64,000 nt of DNA from Halomonas sp. McH1-25 (GTDB taxonomy: Bacteria; Pseudomonadota; Gammaproteobacteria; Pseudomonadales; Halomonadaceae), in NCBI RefSeq assembly GCF_022348165.1, contig NZ_JAKRFI010000001.1, positions 1,116,001 through 1,180,000 of the forward strand, read 5' to 3'. A program made the position numbers and the translations under genes. Under the pieces are notes generated by a model. It did not search any database and was not told the DNA's origin. It saw nothing but the letters and a program-made list of their open reading frames with translations. Positions 51,972 to 62,158 of the stretch are shown here, piece by piece. Every line of letters starts with the position of its first letter. Position 1 is the stretch's first letter.

Positions 51972-53120
51972 TCAGGACGGCGGATAGCGTCGAATCAGTT
52001 CGTCATCATACGCGCCGTGTCCGTGCCCCACATAGACTTGTGGCAACCACTGCAGGTCATGGCCGAGCACATCCATCCAGTTGCGCAATTCGAGAACTTC
52101 GAGCCAGGCCGGCGGCAGCCCGCCGAGGCTGAATCTCAGCCCCAGCAGGTTTCCGGCGAGCAGGCCTGTGCCCTTGCTGTCGCCGGCTTGATTGACTGCC
52201 CATAGCACGCCCTGGCGATAGTCTTCGGCGGCCAGGGCACACCATACCGCAACCGCCAGCGACACTTGTGCGCTCCTATCGGCCCCCAGCATCTTGATGC
52301 CCTGTGGCGAGGGCTTGCTGCCCTGGGCATGGAAGTCGAGTACCGCCTCGAGCAGAAAGCGAATCTGTATCTGGCAGCGCGACAGACTGGCGCGCTCGTC
52401 ATCGTCGCTGATGTGGAAGCCGATGCAGGCCCCGCTTTCCAGGAAAGCCAGTGCCTGGGCCAGCAACGTATCGAGGGGTTGTTCGCTTTCCAACAGGCCA
52501 TTGATCAGATAAGCGAACACCCCGGCACTCAGGTAGGCGCAGGGGTGACCATGGGTGAGACGTGCCGTTTCGCTGGCCACCGAGAAGGCCCGTTCACGGT
52601 GACGCAACAGAAAATCGCTCCAAGGGAACAAGCCGATGGGTGCGGCACGAGTCAGGGCGGCGCAGTGATTGATCTGGTTGTCCGGTTGCCAGGTAAAGGC
52701 TGGCGCCTGCTCGAGCGCCGCGAGGCTGGTCTCATCCGGCGCACGCCGCTGGTGCAGACGTACATCGCTCATCAGACCGACCTTGTCGTCGATCGGGCTC
52801 AATGCCGGCGCGATTCCCTGTGTGAGGGCCCAGCGCATCAACGCATGGTGAATGACGGCGACCGGATCGTAGATTTCACGCTCTTGAATGCGCACGTAGG
52901 CACGCAGCATGCCTTCGGCCGTGAACAGCATCGTCTGGGTATCGCCGGTCACGCTGCCCCGCAGCCCATCGACCCCTACCAGATCACGAACCCCGTCGGG
53001 ACCGAACCGGGCGCGAATCCGCTCCCAGCTCAGCGAATCGACCGGCGCTCCCAAGGCATCGCCGATCGCCCCGCCAAACAGACAAGCCTGTGTCAGTTCG
53101 ATCCGTGGTGCCGTCTTCAT
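51972..53120 (-). CDS. ADP-ribosylglycohydrolase (DraG/ARH) family protein, metal site altered
   Basis: 382 residues. The fold is that of the ADP-ribosyl-hydrolases (ACLFGGAIGDALGAPVDSLS, LTHGHPCAYLSAGVFAYLIN, LLAGNLLGLRFSLGGLP). In DraG the two metals are held by T-D-D near residue 60 and by a GD-x-D-T motif near residue 243. Here the first motif reads VTGDTQT, with Gly for the first Asp, and the second reads GDSKGTG, with Lys for the second Asp. So two of the expected ligands are missing. It may be catalytically dead or use different chemistry. GGGAGGGAACC precedes ATG 53120. Confidence 0.8.
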   Translation of the reverse strand: MKTAPRIELTQACLFGGAIGDALGAPVDSLSWERIRARFGPDGVRDLVGVDGLRGSVTGDTQTMLFTAEGMLRAYVRIQEREIYDPVAVIHHALMRWALTQGIAPALSPIDDKVGLMSDVRLHQRRAPDETSLAALEQAPAFTWQPDNQINHCAALTRAAPIGLFPWSDFLLRHRERAFSVASETARLTHGHPCAYLSAGVFAYLINGLLESEQPLDTLLAQALAFLESGACIGFHISDDDERASLSRCQIQIRFLLEAVLDFHAQGSKPSPQGIKMLGADRSAQVSLAVAVWCALAAEDYRQGVLWAVNQAGDSKGTGLLAGNLLGLRFSLGGLPPAWLEVLELRNWMDVLGHDLQWLPQVYVGHGHGAYDDELIRRYPPS

Positions 53121-53362
53121 GGTTCCCTCCCGCTTCCTGATGTGGAGCAGGGTAGAGCCAGCATACGCCAATGTTCACCGCTAGCCACCTAACGCTGAGC
53201 ACATTAGCGTTCAGGTACGAGACCGGGGTGAGAACCGCCTGTACGGCGCGATTAGGCAGGCCATTCCGGAAAGGCCAGACATCTCACGAACCGGGTAGAC
53301 CACCCCAGCGCGACAGTGAAGCCTGTACACTAGGGCGACGTTTTTCCTGGAAGGTGTCAACG

Positions 53363-54706
53363 ATGACCAACCCCCTGGCCTGGCCTCTGCGTCTCATCAA
53401 CAGGCTTCGACAGAGCATCGCCTATCTGACCAGCCTGATTACCCTGGCCTATCTGGCGCTGGTCGTGCTGGTCGTTCTGGCGCCCATCGACTCGTCGATG
53501 CTCCCCGACTTTCTCGGGTTCATGAAATTCGACAATCCGGACACGGCGCGTACCCTGCTGGCCACCCTGGTCGCGGGCATGATCTCGCTGATGGTATTCA
53601 GCTTCTCGATGGTCATGTCGGTTCTCACCCAGGCCGGAGGCAATTTTTCTCTCAAGCTGGTCTTCGGGTTGGTCACGGAGCGTCGTCACCAGCAGGTGCT
53701 CGGTCACTACCTGGGCACAATCCTGTTCATCCTGGTGCTATTGATGATACCGATCGAGGGCAGGACGCCGGATCTCTGGCGCTCGCTGGCAACCTATCTT
53801 GGCGCTGCCATGGTGATCCACTGCCTGGCCCTGTTCGTCTATTTCATCCATAACGCCTCGCAATCGGTACAGATCAACGCCGTCACGCAGGAACTTCACC
53901 GCTCCGCGCTGCGCTCCATGCAACGACTCCAGGCCAGACAGCAGCAAAAGAAATGGTGCTACGTCAGCCATAGAGATGTGCCTGGCAGTCGATGCCATTT
54001 CATTCATGCCCAACAGAGCGGCTACATACAGCGCGCCAATCTCGAGGCACTTGCCAGCCTGGCCGAACAGGCGGACTGCGCCATTCACTTCAATTTTGCG
54101 CTGGGTGACTTCATCGTCACGGGTTTTCCGATACTCAAGGTCGAGACGGACCAACCCCCCACCGAGAAATGGTCCGACGCCGTCAGGTCTCATCTGGAAT
54201 ATCTGGAAGGCGAGTCGATTCAGGACTTGTACGTCAACGGCCTGACCCAGCTGATGGAGGTTGCCGTAAAGGCCTTGTCACCGGGCATCAATGACCCCGG
54301 CACCGCGAGGCTGTGCTTGCATCAGATCACCGAACTGCTCCGCGAAAGGCTGATGTTCGAACCCTGTAATACTCTAGCGGACGATGCCGGGAAAGCCAGG
54401 GTCACCTGGCCCGAGGAAACCCTCGATAACCTGCTCTACAAGCTGTATACGCCCATATTGCACTATGGAAGTGACGATGTGAGCATCTGTCTCGCCCTGC
54501 TGAAATCGCTCAAGACCCTGTCGCTGTTCGCTGATGACGATCAGCGCGAACTTCTCCAGGCGCATGCGCAGCGGGTCGTGGGCGCCCTTGCCGAGTTGGT
54601 GGACGATCCGCTGGACAGCTGGTTCATCCTCGAACGCATCAATGGCGGTACGCACAACCTCGTCCTGTCATGCGAACCGTTCAAGTATTCAAGTAGAGAA
54701 GACTGA
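53363..54706 (+). CDS. DUF2254 family membrane protein
   Basis: 447 residues. Four N-terminal helices (LTSLITLAYLALVVLVVL, TLLATLVAGMISLMVFSFSM, YLGTILFILVLLMIPI, YLGAAMVIHCLALFVYFI) carry a large soluble C-terminal part. FSMVMSVLTQAGGNFS and VEVAVKALSPGINDPGTA-like text (MEVAVKALSPGINDPGTAR) are family hallmarks. Its function is not known. AAGGT lies before ATG 53363; the frame is open upstream to 53171 but without recognisable homology. The 242 nt upstream contain no feature I can support. Confidence 0.82.
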   Translation: MTNPLAWPLRLINRLRQSIAYLTSLITLAYLALVVLVVLAPIDSSMLPDFLGFMKFDNPDTARTLLATLVAGMISLMVFSFSMVMSVLTQAGGNFSLKLVFGLVTERRHQQVLGHYLGTILFILVLLMIPIEGRTPDLWRSLATYLGAAMVIHCLALFVYFIHNASQSVQINAVTQELHRSALRSMQRLQARQQQKKWCYVSHRDVPGSRCHFIHAQQSGYIQRANLEALASLAEQADCAIHFNFALGDFIVTGFPILKVETDQPPTEKWSDAVRSHLEYLEGESIQDLYVNGLTQLMEVAVKALSPGINDPGTARLCLHQITELLRERLMFEPCNTLADDAGKARVTWPEETLDNLLYKLYTPILHYGSDDVSICLALLKSLKTLSLFADDDQRELLQAHAQRVVGALAELVDDPLDSWFILERINGGTHNLVLSCEPFKYSSRED

Positions 54707-54824
54707 ACGCAGCGGTGCTGCGCATCGGCTCTTGAAGTACCGACCGTGACATGGTTTATTCCCGCGCCTCGTCCAGTCCGGTATGGTTGGAAAGTGTTCG
54801 ACCGCCCCGCATCAAGGAAGCGCC

Positions 54825-57800
54825 ATGTCCCTGTTTTCTGACGAAGCCTTGCAACCCGGCTTCATGGTCGTCCATGGCAACCGTCTGGAAGACCTGCGCG
54901 GCATAGCGGTGGAGTGGATGAAACGCCACCCGCTGGCGCCGCTGGAAAACGAAGTCATCCTGGTGCAGAGCAACGGCATCAGTCAGTGGATGAAGCTGGC
55001 ACTCGCCGCAGACACCGACGAAGCGGGCTCCGGCATCGCCGCCGCGCTGGACATCACCCTGCCGGCGCGTTTTCTGTGGCAGGCCTACCGCGCCGTGCTG
55101 ATCCACGCTGAAAGCGATCCCGCAGCGGTGCCTTCGACCTCGCCGTTCGACAAGTCGCGGCTGACCTGGCGTCTGCTACGCCTGCTGCCCGAACTGATGA
55201 CACATGATGTCTTCGCGCCGCTCAAGCAGTTTTTGGATGGTGACGGCGACCTGCGCAAGCACCACCAGCTCGCCGAGCGTCTGGCCGATCTGTTCGACCA
55301 GTACCAGGTCTACCGCGCCGACTGGCTGGACGCCTGGGGCCGCGGCGAGGACGTGCTGATCACCGCCCGTGGCGAGGCCCGTCCGCTGGACGACGGCCAG
55401 CGCTGGCAGCCCGAGCTGTGGCGCGCGATCCGTGCAGACGTGGGCGCCGACGGTATCGACTCCAGCCGCGCCATGGTCCACCAACGCTTTCTCGAGGCCG
55501 CCCAGGCCCTGACACCCGAGACCCGCCCGCCCGGCCTGCCGCGCCGGCTCATGGTGTTCGGCATCTCCTCGCTGCCCCAGCAGGCGCTCGAGGCGCTGGC
55601 CGCCATCGCCCGCTGCTGCCAGGTCGTGCTTTGCGTGCACAACCCCTGCCAGCACTACTGGGCGGATATCATCGAACACAAGGACCTGCTGCGTGCGCGG
55701 CGTTTCCGCCAGTCGCGCAAGGACGGCATGCCCGAACGCCTCGACGTGATCGGCGACGGCGATGGCGAGGCCGAGCTGCACCTGCATGCCCAGCCATTGC
55801 TGGCGGCGTGGGGCAAGCAGGGTCGCGACTATCTGCGCCTGCTCGACGAACACGACGACACCCGGCAGTACGAAGGCCTGTTCGCCGCCGAGGCTCTGCG
55901 CATCGACCTGTTCGACTCGAATGGCGACGGCTGCCTGCTGCACCAGCTGCAGGACGATATACGAGAGTTGCGACCGCTGCATGAAACCCGCGAGCGCTGG
56001 CCGGCGGTGGACACCCGTCGCGACGACTCGGTGGTGTTCCATGTCGCTCACAGCGCCCAGCGCGAGGTCGAGATTCTCCATGATCAACTGCTCGCCGCGT
56101 TCAGTGCCGATCCAAGCCTGCGCCCGCGCGACGTGATCGTCATGGTGCCGGACGTCGACAGCTATGCCCCGCATATCCAGGCGGTGTTCGGGCAGATTCC
56201 CGTGGACGACCCCCGGCACATTCCCTTCACGCTCTCGGACCAGGGCAGCCGTCACCGTCTGCCGCTGCTGATCGCGCTGGAAAAGCTGCTGCGCCTGCCG
56301 GAGCTGCGCCTGTCGGTGAGCGATCTGCTCGATCTGCTCGACGTACCTGCCCTGCGCGCCCGCTTCGGCATCGACGAGGACGACCTGCCCACCCTGCGCC
56401 GCTGGATTCACGGCGCCGGTATTCGCTGGGGGCTGCACGGCCTGCAGCGCCGCAGTCTCGACCTGCCCGACGGCATGGAGCAAAACACCTGGACCTTCGG
56501 CCTGCGCCGCCTGTTGCTGGGCTATACCGTGGGCACCGCGGGGGACGGCGCATGGCGGGACATCGAGCCGTTCGACGACATCGGCGGGCTTGAGGCACAA
56601 CTGGCCGGCCCCCTGGCGACGCTGTTGGAAACCTTGGAGGACCAGTGGCATGCGCTGCGCGACGACACCGACGTGATCGGCTGGGGGACGCGCCTGCGCA
56701 CGCTACTCGAGGCCTGCTTCCTTGCCGAGGACGCCCGCGACAGCCTGGTGCTCACCCAGCTCGAACAGGCCCTGCAGGCCTGGCAGGAGAGCGCACTGGA
56801 AGCCGGGCTGACTCGCGAACTGCCGCTGTCCATCGTGCGCGAGCACTGGCTGAACCAGATCGACGAGCAGAACCTGTCGCAACGCTTCATGGCCGGCGCG
56901 GTCAATTTCGCCACGTTGATGCCGATGCGCGCCATTCCTTTCCAGCGCGTCTGCCTGCTGGGCATGAACGATGGCGACTATCCGCGCAGCCATCCGCCTA
57001 TCGACTTCGACTTGATGAACGGCGACTACCGCCCCGGCGACCGCTCGCGCCGTGAAGACGACCGCTACCTGTTTCTCGAAGCGCTGCTCTCGTCACGCCA
57101 GCAGTTCTACGTCAGTTGGGTAGGCCGCAGCATCGTCGATAACAGCGAAAAGCCACCCTCGGTGCTGGTCGGCCAATTGCGCGATCACCTTGCGGCCGGC
57201 TGGCATGCCGAGGACGACACCGAGCTGCTCGATGCGCTGACCACCTGTCACCCGCTGCAGCCGTTCAGCCGCGCCTATTTTCCCACCGCCGAGGAATATG
57301 CCACGCGGGGCGTCTCTGCACGCCGGCTGGTGACCTATGCCCATGAGTGGCGCGCAGTGCATCACCATGAAGCGGCTGACAGCGATGCACTGACAGCCTC
57401 GTCGAGCACCGAGCTTCTAACCGACTTCGAGCAGGACACGCCGCTAACGCTTCACCAGCTCGGAAGCTTCCTGCGCAATCCCGCCAAGGCGTTCTTCAAT
57501 ACGCGCCTCAAGGTCTATCTGGAGCGCGAGGATATCGTCAGTCACGACCAGGAGCCCTTCGCCCTCGATGGGTTGGAACAGTGGCAATTGCAGGACCTGC
57601 TGATCCAGGCCCAGCGCCAGGCCGTGGACAGCGGTCACTCCCGCGAGGCGGCACTGAGCGACATGCTCGACTGCCTGCAGGGCCAGGGCGTACTGGCCAT
57701 GGGCGCCTTCGGCGAACGCATGCGCGAGTCATTGGCCGAGCCGATGGAAGCGCTGTTCGACGACTACCGCCAAGCCCTGGACGAATGGCCCCATGCCTTC

Positions 57801-58400
57801 GACGAGCCGATACCGGTGCGCTTGGCCACCCCCGGTGGCCCGCTGCTGGAGGACTGGCTGGGCGACCTGCGCCGCGACGACGACGGCAACCGCTGCTGCC
57901 TGCTGTTGATCAGCAGTAGCCTGGTGAAAAAGAACCGCTACAACTGGCACCACCTGCTGCGTCCCTGGGTGGCGCACCTGGCCGGGCATCTCGACGACGA
58001 ACCCATGACCACGCGCCTGCTCTCCAAGGCCGGGAACATCACGTTGCCGCCGCTCGATCCCGCCGTGGCCCGTGACCACTTGCGCGCCCTGATCGACGCC
58101 TGGCAGGTCGGCATGCGCTCGCCCCTGCCACTGGCCACTGGCACTGCGTTCGCCTGGCTGGGCAAGGAAGGCACCCCGGAGAGCACACCTGACAGCGATG
58201 CCTGGAAGGCCGCCGTCAGCGCCTATCAGGGTGACGACTTCGTCGCCGGCGAGGTCGGCCGCGACCCGTATCTGGCTCACCGCTGGGCAAACTTCGCCGC
58301 GCTCTACCAGACGCACCTCGGCACGCCGTACGCCTTCGCCACGTTGAGCGAGCGCTTGCTGGCCCCCGTGTATCAAGCCGTGAAGGGAGGCGGAAAATGA
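54825..58400 (+). CDS. recC: Exodeoxyribonuclease V, RecC subunit
   Basis: 1191 residues, against 1122 in E. coli. The start MSLFSDEALQPGFMVVHGNR and LVQSNGISQWMKLALA, and later MPMRAIPFQRVCLLGMNDGD, match RecC. It is an inactive helicase-like scaffold that splits the duplex and reads the Chi sequence for RecBCD. AAGGAAG precedes ATG 54825. Its stop overlaps recB by 4 nt. Here recC, recB and recD are contiguous, whereas in E. coli ptrA lies between recC and recB. Confidence 0.95.
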   Translation: MSLFSDEALQPGFMVVHGNRLEDLRGIAVEWMKRHPLAPLENEVILVQSNGISQWMKLALAADTDEAGSGIAAALDITLPARFLWQAYRAVLIHAESDPAAVPSTSPFDKSRLTWRLLRLLPELMTHDVFAPLKQFLDGDGDLRKHHQLAERLADLFDQYQVYRADWLDAWGRGEDVLITARGEARPLDDGQRWQPELWRAIRADVGADGIDSSRAMVHQRFLEAAQALTPETRPPGLPRRLMVFGISSLPQQALEALAAIARCCQVVLCVHNPCQHYWADIIEHKDLLRARRFRQSRKDGMPERLDVIGDGDGEAELHLHAQPLLAAWGKQGRDYLRLLDEHDDTRQYEGLFAAEALRIDLFDSNGDGCLLHQLQDDIRELRPLHETRERWPAVDTRRDDSVVFHVAHSAQREVEILHDQLLAAFSADPSLRPRDVIVMVPDVDSYAPHIQAVFGQIPVDDPRHIPFTLSDQGSRHRLPLLIALEKLLRLPELRLSVSDLLDLLDVPALRARFGIDEDDLPTLRRWIHGAGIRWGLHGLQRRSLDLPDGMEQNTWTFGLRRLLLGYTVGTAGDGAWRDIEPFDDIGGLEAQLAGPLATLLETLEDQWHALRDDTDVIGWGTRLRTLLEACFLAEDARDSLVLTQLEQALQAWQESALEAGLTRELPLSIVREHWLNQIDEQNLSQRFMAGAVNFATLMPMRAIPFQRVCLLGMNDGDYPRSHPPIDFDLMNGDYRPGDRSRREDDRYLFLEALLSSRQQFYVSWVGRSIVDNSEKPPSVLVGQLRDHLAAGWHAEDDTELLDALTTCHPLQPFSRAYFPTAEEYATRGVSARRLVTYAHEWRAVHHHEAADSDALTASSSTELLTDFEQDTPLTLHQLGSFLRNPAKAFFNTRLKVYLEREDIVSHDQEPFALDGLEQWQLQDLLIQAQRQAVDSGHSREAALSDMLDCLQGQGVLAMGAFGERMRESLAEPMEALFDDYRQALDEWPHAFDEPIPVRLATPGGPLLEDWLGDLRRDDDGNRCCLLLISSSLVKKNRYNWHHLLRPWVAHLAGHLDDEPMTTRLLSKAGNITLPPLDPAVARDHLRALIDAWQVGMRSPLPLATGTAFAWLGKEGTPESTPDSDAWKAAVSAYQGDDFVAGEVGRDPYLAHRWANFAALYQTHLGTPYAFATLSERLLAPVYQAVKGGGK

Positions 58401-61400
58401 GCGACGTCACCCAGCTCAACCCGTTGGAGTTCCCGCTGCACGGCAGCCGGCTGATCGAAGCCAGCGCCGGCACCGGCAAGACCTTCACCATCGCCCTGCT
58501 CTACGTGCGCCTGGTGCTCGGCGCGCGCCGTGAAGACGACCCCGCCGCCTTCGCCCGGCCGCTGACCCCCCCGGAAATCCTGGTAGTGACCTTCACCAAC
58601 GCCGCCACCCAGGAGCTGCGCGAGCGTATCCGCGCCCGGCTGGTCGAGGCTTCTGACGTCTTCCTGCAGCCAAAAGAGGATGCTCAGGGCGACCCGCTAC
58701 TGCTCCAATTGCGTGACGAATACGACGAGGCCACCTGGTCGGCCTGTGCACGTCGTCTGCAGCTGGCCGCCGAATGGATGGACGAGGCCGCCGTCTCGAC
58801 CATCCACAGTTGGTGTTACCGCATGCTCCGCGAGCACGCCTTCGATAGCGGCAGCCTGTTCTCACTCAACCTGGAAACCGACCAGAGCGAGTTGATCAGC
58901 GAGGTAGTACGCGACTACTGGCGCAGCTTCTACTACCCAATGAGCGTCGATGAGCTGCCCGCGGTAATGCGCTACTGGCAGTCCCCCGAGACACTCTATG
59001 ACCACGTTTGCCGCCTGCTGCCGGAATGCGACGCCCTGCCCGAGGGCGCTCCGCCCCCCGATGAGGCACTGCACGAGGCCCGCGAAGCCACGGCTCAGCG
59101 TCTCGCCGAACTCAAGGCGCCCTGGCCGCAGTGGGTGGACGAGTGCGAGGTATTGTTCGAGGACGCCGCCAAGCGCAAGGCCTTCAAAGGCCAGAGTTTC
59201 AATGCCCGCAGCCGCGCCAACTGGCTGGGCGCACTGCGCGAGTGGTGCCAGGGCGACGCCGTTCGCCCTGAACTCACGCCCGCCGCCTGGAAACGCCTGA
59301 CGCCGGAAGGCATGGCCGAAATCTGGCTCAAGGGCGAGCCGCCGGATCATCCCGCTCTCAATGCCATTGCCGAACTCCAGGCCGAACTCGACGCGCTGCC
59401 AGAGCCGCGCGCCACGCTGCTGCTCCACGCCGTGCACTGGTGCCGCACGCGCCTGGAACGCGAGCAGCAGCGCCGCGCCGAGATGGGCCCCAACGAATTG
59501 TTGATCCACCTCGACCGCGCGCTGGCCGGGGGCAATTGCGAGGCGCTGGGTGCGCAGATCCGCCGCCAGTTCCCGGTGGCGTTGATCGACGAGTTCCAGG
59601 ATACCGACCCGGTGCAGTACCGCATCTTCGACTGCGTCTACCGCATCGGCGAGAACCGCCGCGATACCGGCGTGTTCCTGATCGGAGATCCCAAGCAGGC
59701 GATCTACGCCTTCCGCGGCGCCGACATCCACACCTACCTGCAGGCGCGCCGCGACACCGCCGGCCGGCATGTCACGCTGGGCACCAACTTCCGCTCCTGC
59801 ACGCCAATGGTCGAAGCGGTCAACCGCTGCTTCGCGCATGCCGAACAGCACCCACCCGGCGCCTTCCTGTTCAAGGGCAAGTCAGATAATCCAGTGCCGT
59901 TCCATGAAGTGGCCGCCAAGGGACGCAAGGACTCACTCACGCTGGACGGCCAGCCACTGCCGGCCATGACGTTGTGGCAACTGGAAAGCGACGAGCCGCT
60001 GGCCAAGGGCGCCTACCACACCGAGATGGCCGAGCGCTGCGCCAGCGCCATGGTCGAACTGCTCGAACATGGCCAACGCGGCCGCGCCGGTTTCAGTCAC
60101 AGCGGCGAAGGCGATTTCAAGGCACTCACGCCCTCTGACATGGCGGTGCTGGTCAACGGCCTGGGCGAGGCGCGTGCCATCCGTCAGGCGCTGGCCCGGC
60201 GCGGGGTGAAGAGCGTCTACCTCTCCGACAAGGACAAGGTGTTCGCCTCGCCCATCGCGCCGCAGGTCAAAACCTGGCTGCGCGCCTGCGCCGAGCCCGA
60301 CGACGACCGCAAGCTGCGCGCCGCCCTGGCCACCCCCGCGCTGGGCCTCGACCTGCCCGCACTCGATGCCCTGAACGAGGACGAGTTGGCCTGGGAAGGC
60401 CGGGTCATGCAGTTCCGCGATTACCATCGCCAGTGGCAGACCCAGGGCGTGCTGCCACTGCTGCGCCGGGTGATGAACGACTTCGGTGTGCCTGCCCGAT
60501 TGCTTGCCGACGGGCCCGCCAGCGACGGTGAGCGCTTGCTTACTGACCTTCTGCATTTGGGCGAACTGTTGCAGCAGGCCAGCCAGGAACTCGACGGCGA
60601 ACATGCGCTGATCCGCTTTCTCGCCGAAGCCATTGCCGACCCGCAGGGCCAGGGCGACGCCCACAAGCTGCGCCTGGAAAGCGATGCCGATCTGGTTCAA
60701 GTAGTCACCATCCATAAGTCCAAGGGCCTGGAGTACCCGCTGGTCTTCCTGCCCTTCATCTGCAGCCACCGCCCGACCAAGAAGGACGATTCGCCGCTGC
60801 GCTGGCACGACGATGACGGCAAGCTGCAGATCAGCCTGGAAGCCGATGACACCATTCTCGAGCGCGCCGACCGCGAACGCCTCGGTGAAGACCTGCGCAA
60901 GCTGTACGTCGCGCTGACCCGCGCCCGCCACGCCACCTGGCTGGGCATGGCGCCGCTCAAGGGCATGGAAAGCTGCGCCATCGGGCAACTGCTGGCCAAT
61001 GGCGAAGCCATCGCGCCATCCAACTTCGGCAACATGCTGGCCACGCTCAAGGGCCGCTGCGAATCGATCACGCTGTGCCCCGCGCCGGAGATCACTCGCC
61101 GCGTCATCACCCTGGAAGACGATCAACCGCTGCTTGGCGAAGCGCGCCAGCCGCTGCGCAGCGCCCGTGAGCACTGGTGGATTGCCAGCTACTCGGCGCT
61201 GCGCTTCTCCGGAGAGGCCCCGGCCACCGCGCCGGAGACGACCTTCACGCCCGCCGAGTCCGTCGCAAGCTCCATGAGCGAGTCGGCCCCATTCGAGCCG
61301 GCCACCGCCGTCGAGGCCACCGCTTTCGAGGTAATGACCGAACCCCGCGACAACGCTGACCCCGACCAGCCCGTGCCCAGCCTGCACCGCTTCCCGCGTG

Positions 61401-62158
61401 GCCCCGGCCCTGGCACCTTCCTGCACGGCATTCTGGAATGGGCCGGTCAGCAGGGTTTCGGCCAAGTGAACGCTTACCCCGCTCAGCGCGAGGACACCCT
61501 GGCGCGGCGCTGTAACCTGCGTGGCTGGACCCAATGGCTACCCACGCTGGACGAGTGGCTGGCCGACCTGCTGAGCCGACCATTGCCGCTGCCCAGCGCA
61601 ACCGGTGCCAGTGAGGAGGTGCCGTTGGAGGCGCTAAACGCCTATCAGGTCGAGATGGAGTTCTGGTTCGCGGCCAACCAGGTCGACGCGCCCGCGCTTG
61701 ACGAACTGGTGCGCCGCCATACCCTGCACGGCATGCCGCGCCCCCGCGCCGAACGCGACCGGCTCAACGGCATGCTCAAGGGCTTCATCGATCTGGTATT
61801 CGAGTATCAGGGCCGCTATTACGTGGCCGACTGGAAGTCCAACCACCTGGGCCTGGACGACAGCGCCTATACACCGGAGGCGATGCGTGCCGCCGTCGCC
61901 GAGAAGCGCTACGACCTGCAGTACGCGCTTTATCTGCTTGCCCTGCACCGCCTGCTCAAAGCGCGCCTGAAGGATTACGATTACGACCGTCATATTGGCG
62001 GCTCGCTGACGGTGTTCCTGCGCGGCACCCACGCTGCCAGCCGAGGCGTGCATGCCGAGCGCCCCCCACGCGAACTGATCGAGGCCCTGGACGCGCTGTT
62101 CCGCGGTGAGCCACTCGATATTGCCACCGACACCCAGGCCATGGAGACACCGGCATGA
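58397..62158 (+). CDS. recB: Exodeoxyribonuclease V, RecB subunit
   Basis: 1253 residues. Helicase motif I is EASAGTGKTFT (residues 21-31), motif Ia is LVVTFTNAATQELRERIRAR, motif II is ALIDEFQDTDPVQY, and GDPKQAIYAFRGAD is motif III. VVTIHKSKGLEYPLVFLPF and KLYVALTRARHA follow. The nuclease domain near the C-terminus has the Asp-x-Asp-Lys residues in FIDLVFEYQGRYYVADWKSN. It is a 3'-5' helicase and nuclease for double-strand break repair. It overlaps recC and recD by 4 nt each (ATGA). Confidence 0.96.
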   Translation: MSDVTQLNPLEFPLHGSRLIEASAGTGKTFTIALLYVRLVLGARREDDPAAFARPLTPPEILVVTFTNAATQELRERIRARLVEASDVFLQPKEDAQGDPLLLQLRDEYDEATWSACARRLQLAAEWMDEAAVSTIHSWCYRMLREHAFDSGSLFSLNLETDQSELISEVVRDYWRSFYYPMSVDELPAVMRYWQSPETLYDHVCRLLPECDALPEGAPPPDEALHEAREATAQRLAELKAPWPQWVDECEVLFEDAAKRKAFKGQSFNARSRANWLGALREWCQGDAVRPELTPAAWKRLTPEGMAEIWLKGEPPDHPALNAIAELQAELDALPEPRATLLLHAVHWCRTRLEREQQRRAEMGPNELLIHLDRALAGGNCEALGAQIRRQFPVALIDEFQDTDPVQYRIFDCVYRIGENRRDTGVFLIGDPKQAIYAFRGADIHTYLQARRDTAGRHVTLGTNFRSCTPMVEAVNRCFAHAEQHPPGAFLFKGKSDNPVPFHEVAAKGRKDSLTLDGQPLPAMTLWQLESDEPLAKGAYHTEMAERCASAMVELLEHGQRGRAGFSHSGEGDFKALTPSDMAVLVNGLGEARAIRQALARRGVKSVYLSDKDKVFASPIAPQVKTWLRACAEPDDDRKLRAALATPALGLDLPALDALNEDELAWEGRVMQFRDYHRQWQTQGVLPLLRRVMNDFGVPARLLADGPASDGERLLTDLLHLGELLQQASQELDGEHALIRFLAEAIADPQGQGDAHKLRLESDADLVQVVTIHKSKGLEYPLVFLPFICSHRPTKKDDSPLRWHDDDGKLQISLEADDTILERADRERLGEDLRKLYVALTRARHATWLGMAPLKGMESCAIGQLLANGEAIAPSNFGNMLATLKGRCESITLCPAPEITRRVITLEDDQPLLGEARQPLRSAREHWWIASYSALRFSGEAPATAPETTFTPAESVASSMSESAPFEPATAVEATAFEVMTEPRDNADPDQPVPSLHRFPRGPGPGTFLHGILEWAGQQGFGQVNAYPAQREDTLARRCNLRGWTQWLPTLDEWLADLLSRPLPLPSATGASEEVPLEALNAYQVEMEFWFAANQVDAPALDELVRRHTLHGMPRPRAERDRLNGMLKGFIDLVFEYQGRYYVADWKSNHLGLDDSAYTPEAMRAAVAEKRYDLQYALYLLALHRLLKARLKDYDYDRHIGGSLTVFLRGTHAASRGVHAERPPRELIEALDALFRGEPLDIATDTQAMETPA

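Noticed and set aside
55176-56651. Long antisense open frame opposite recC, and similar ones opposite recB, ilvD and idi
   Set aside because: No homology, no ribosome sites and low-complexity His/Gln/Val-rich text. Such frames are expected opposite high-GC genes.
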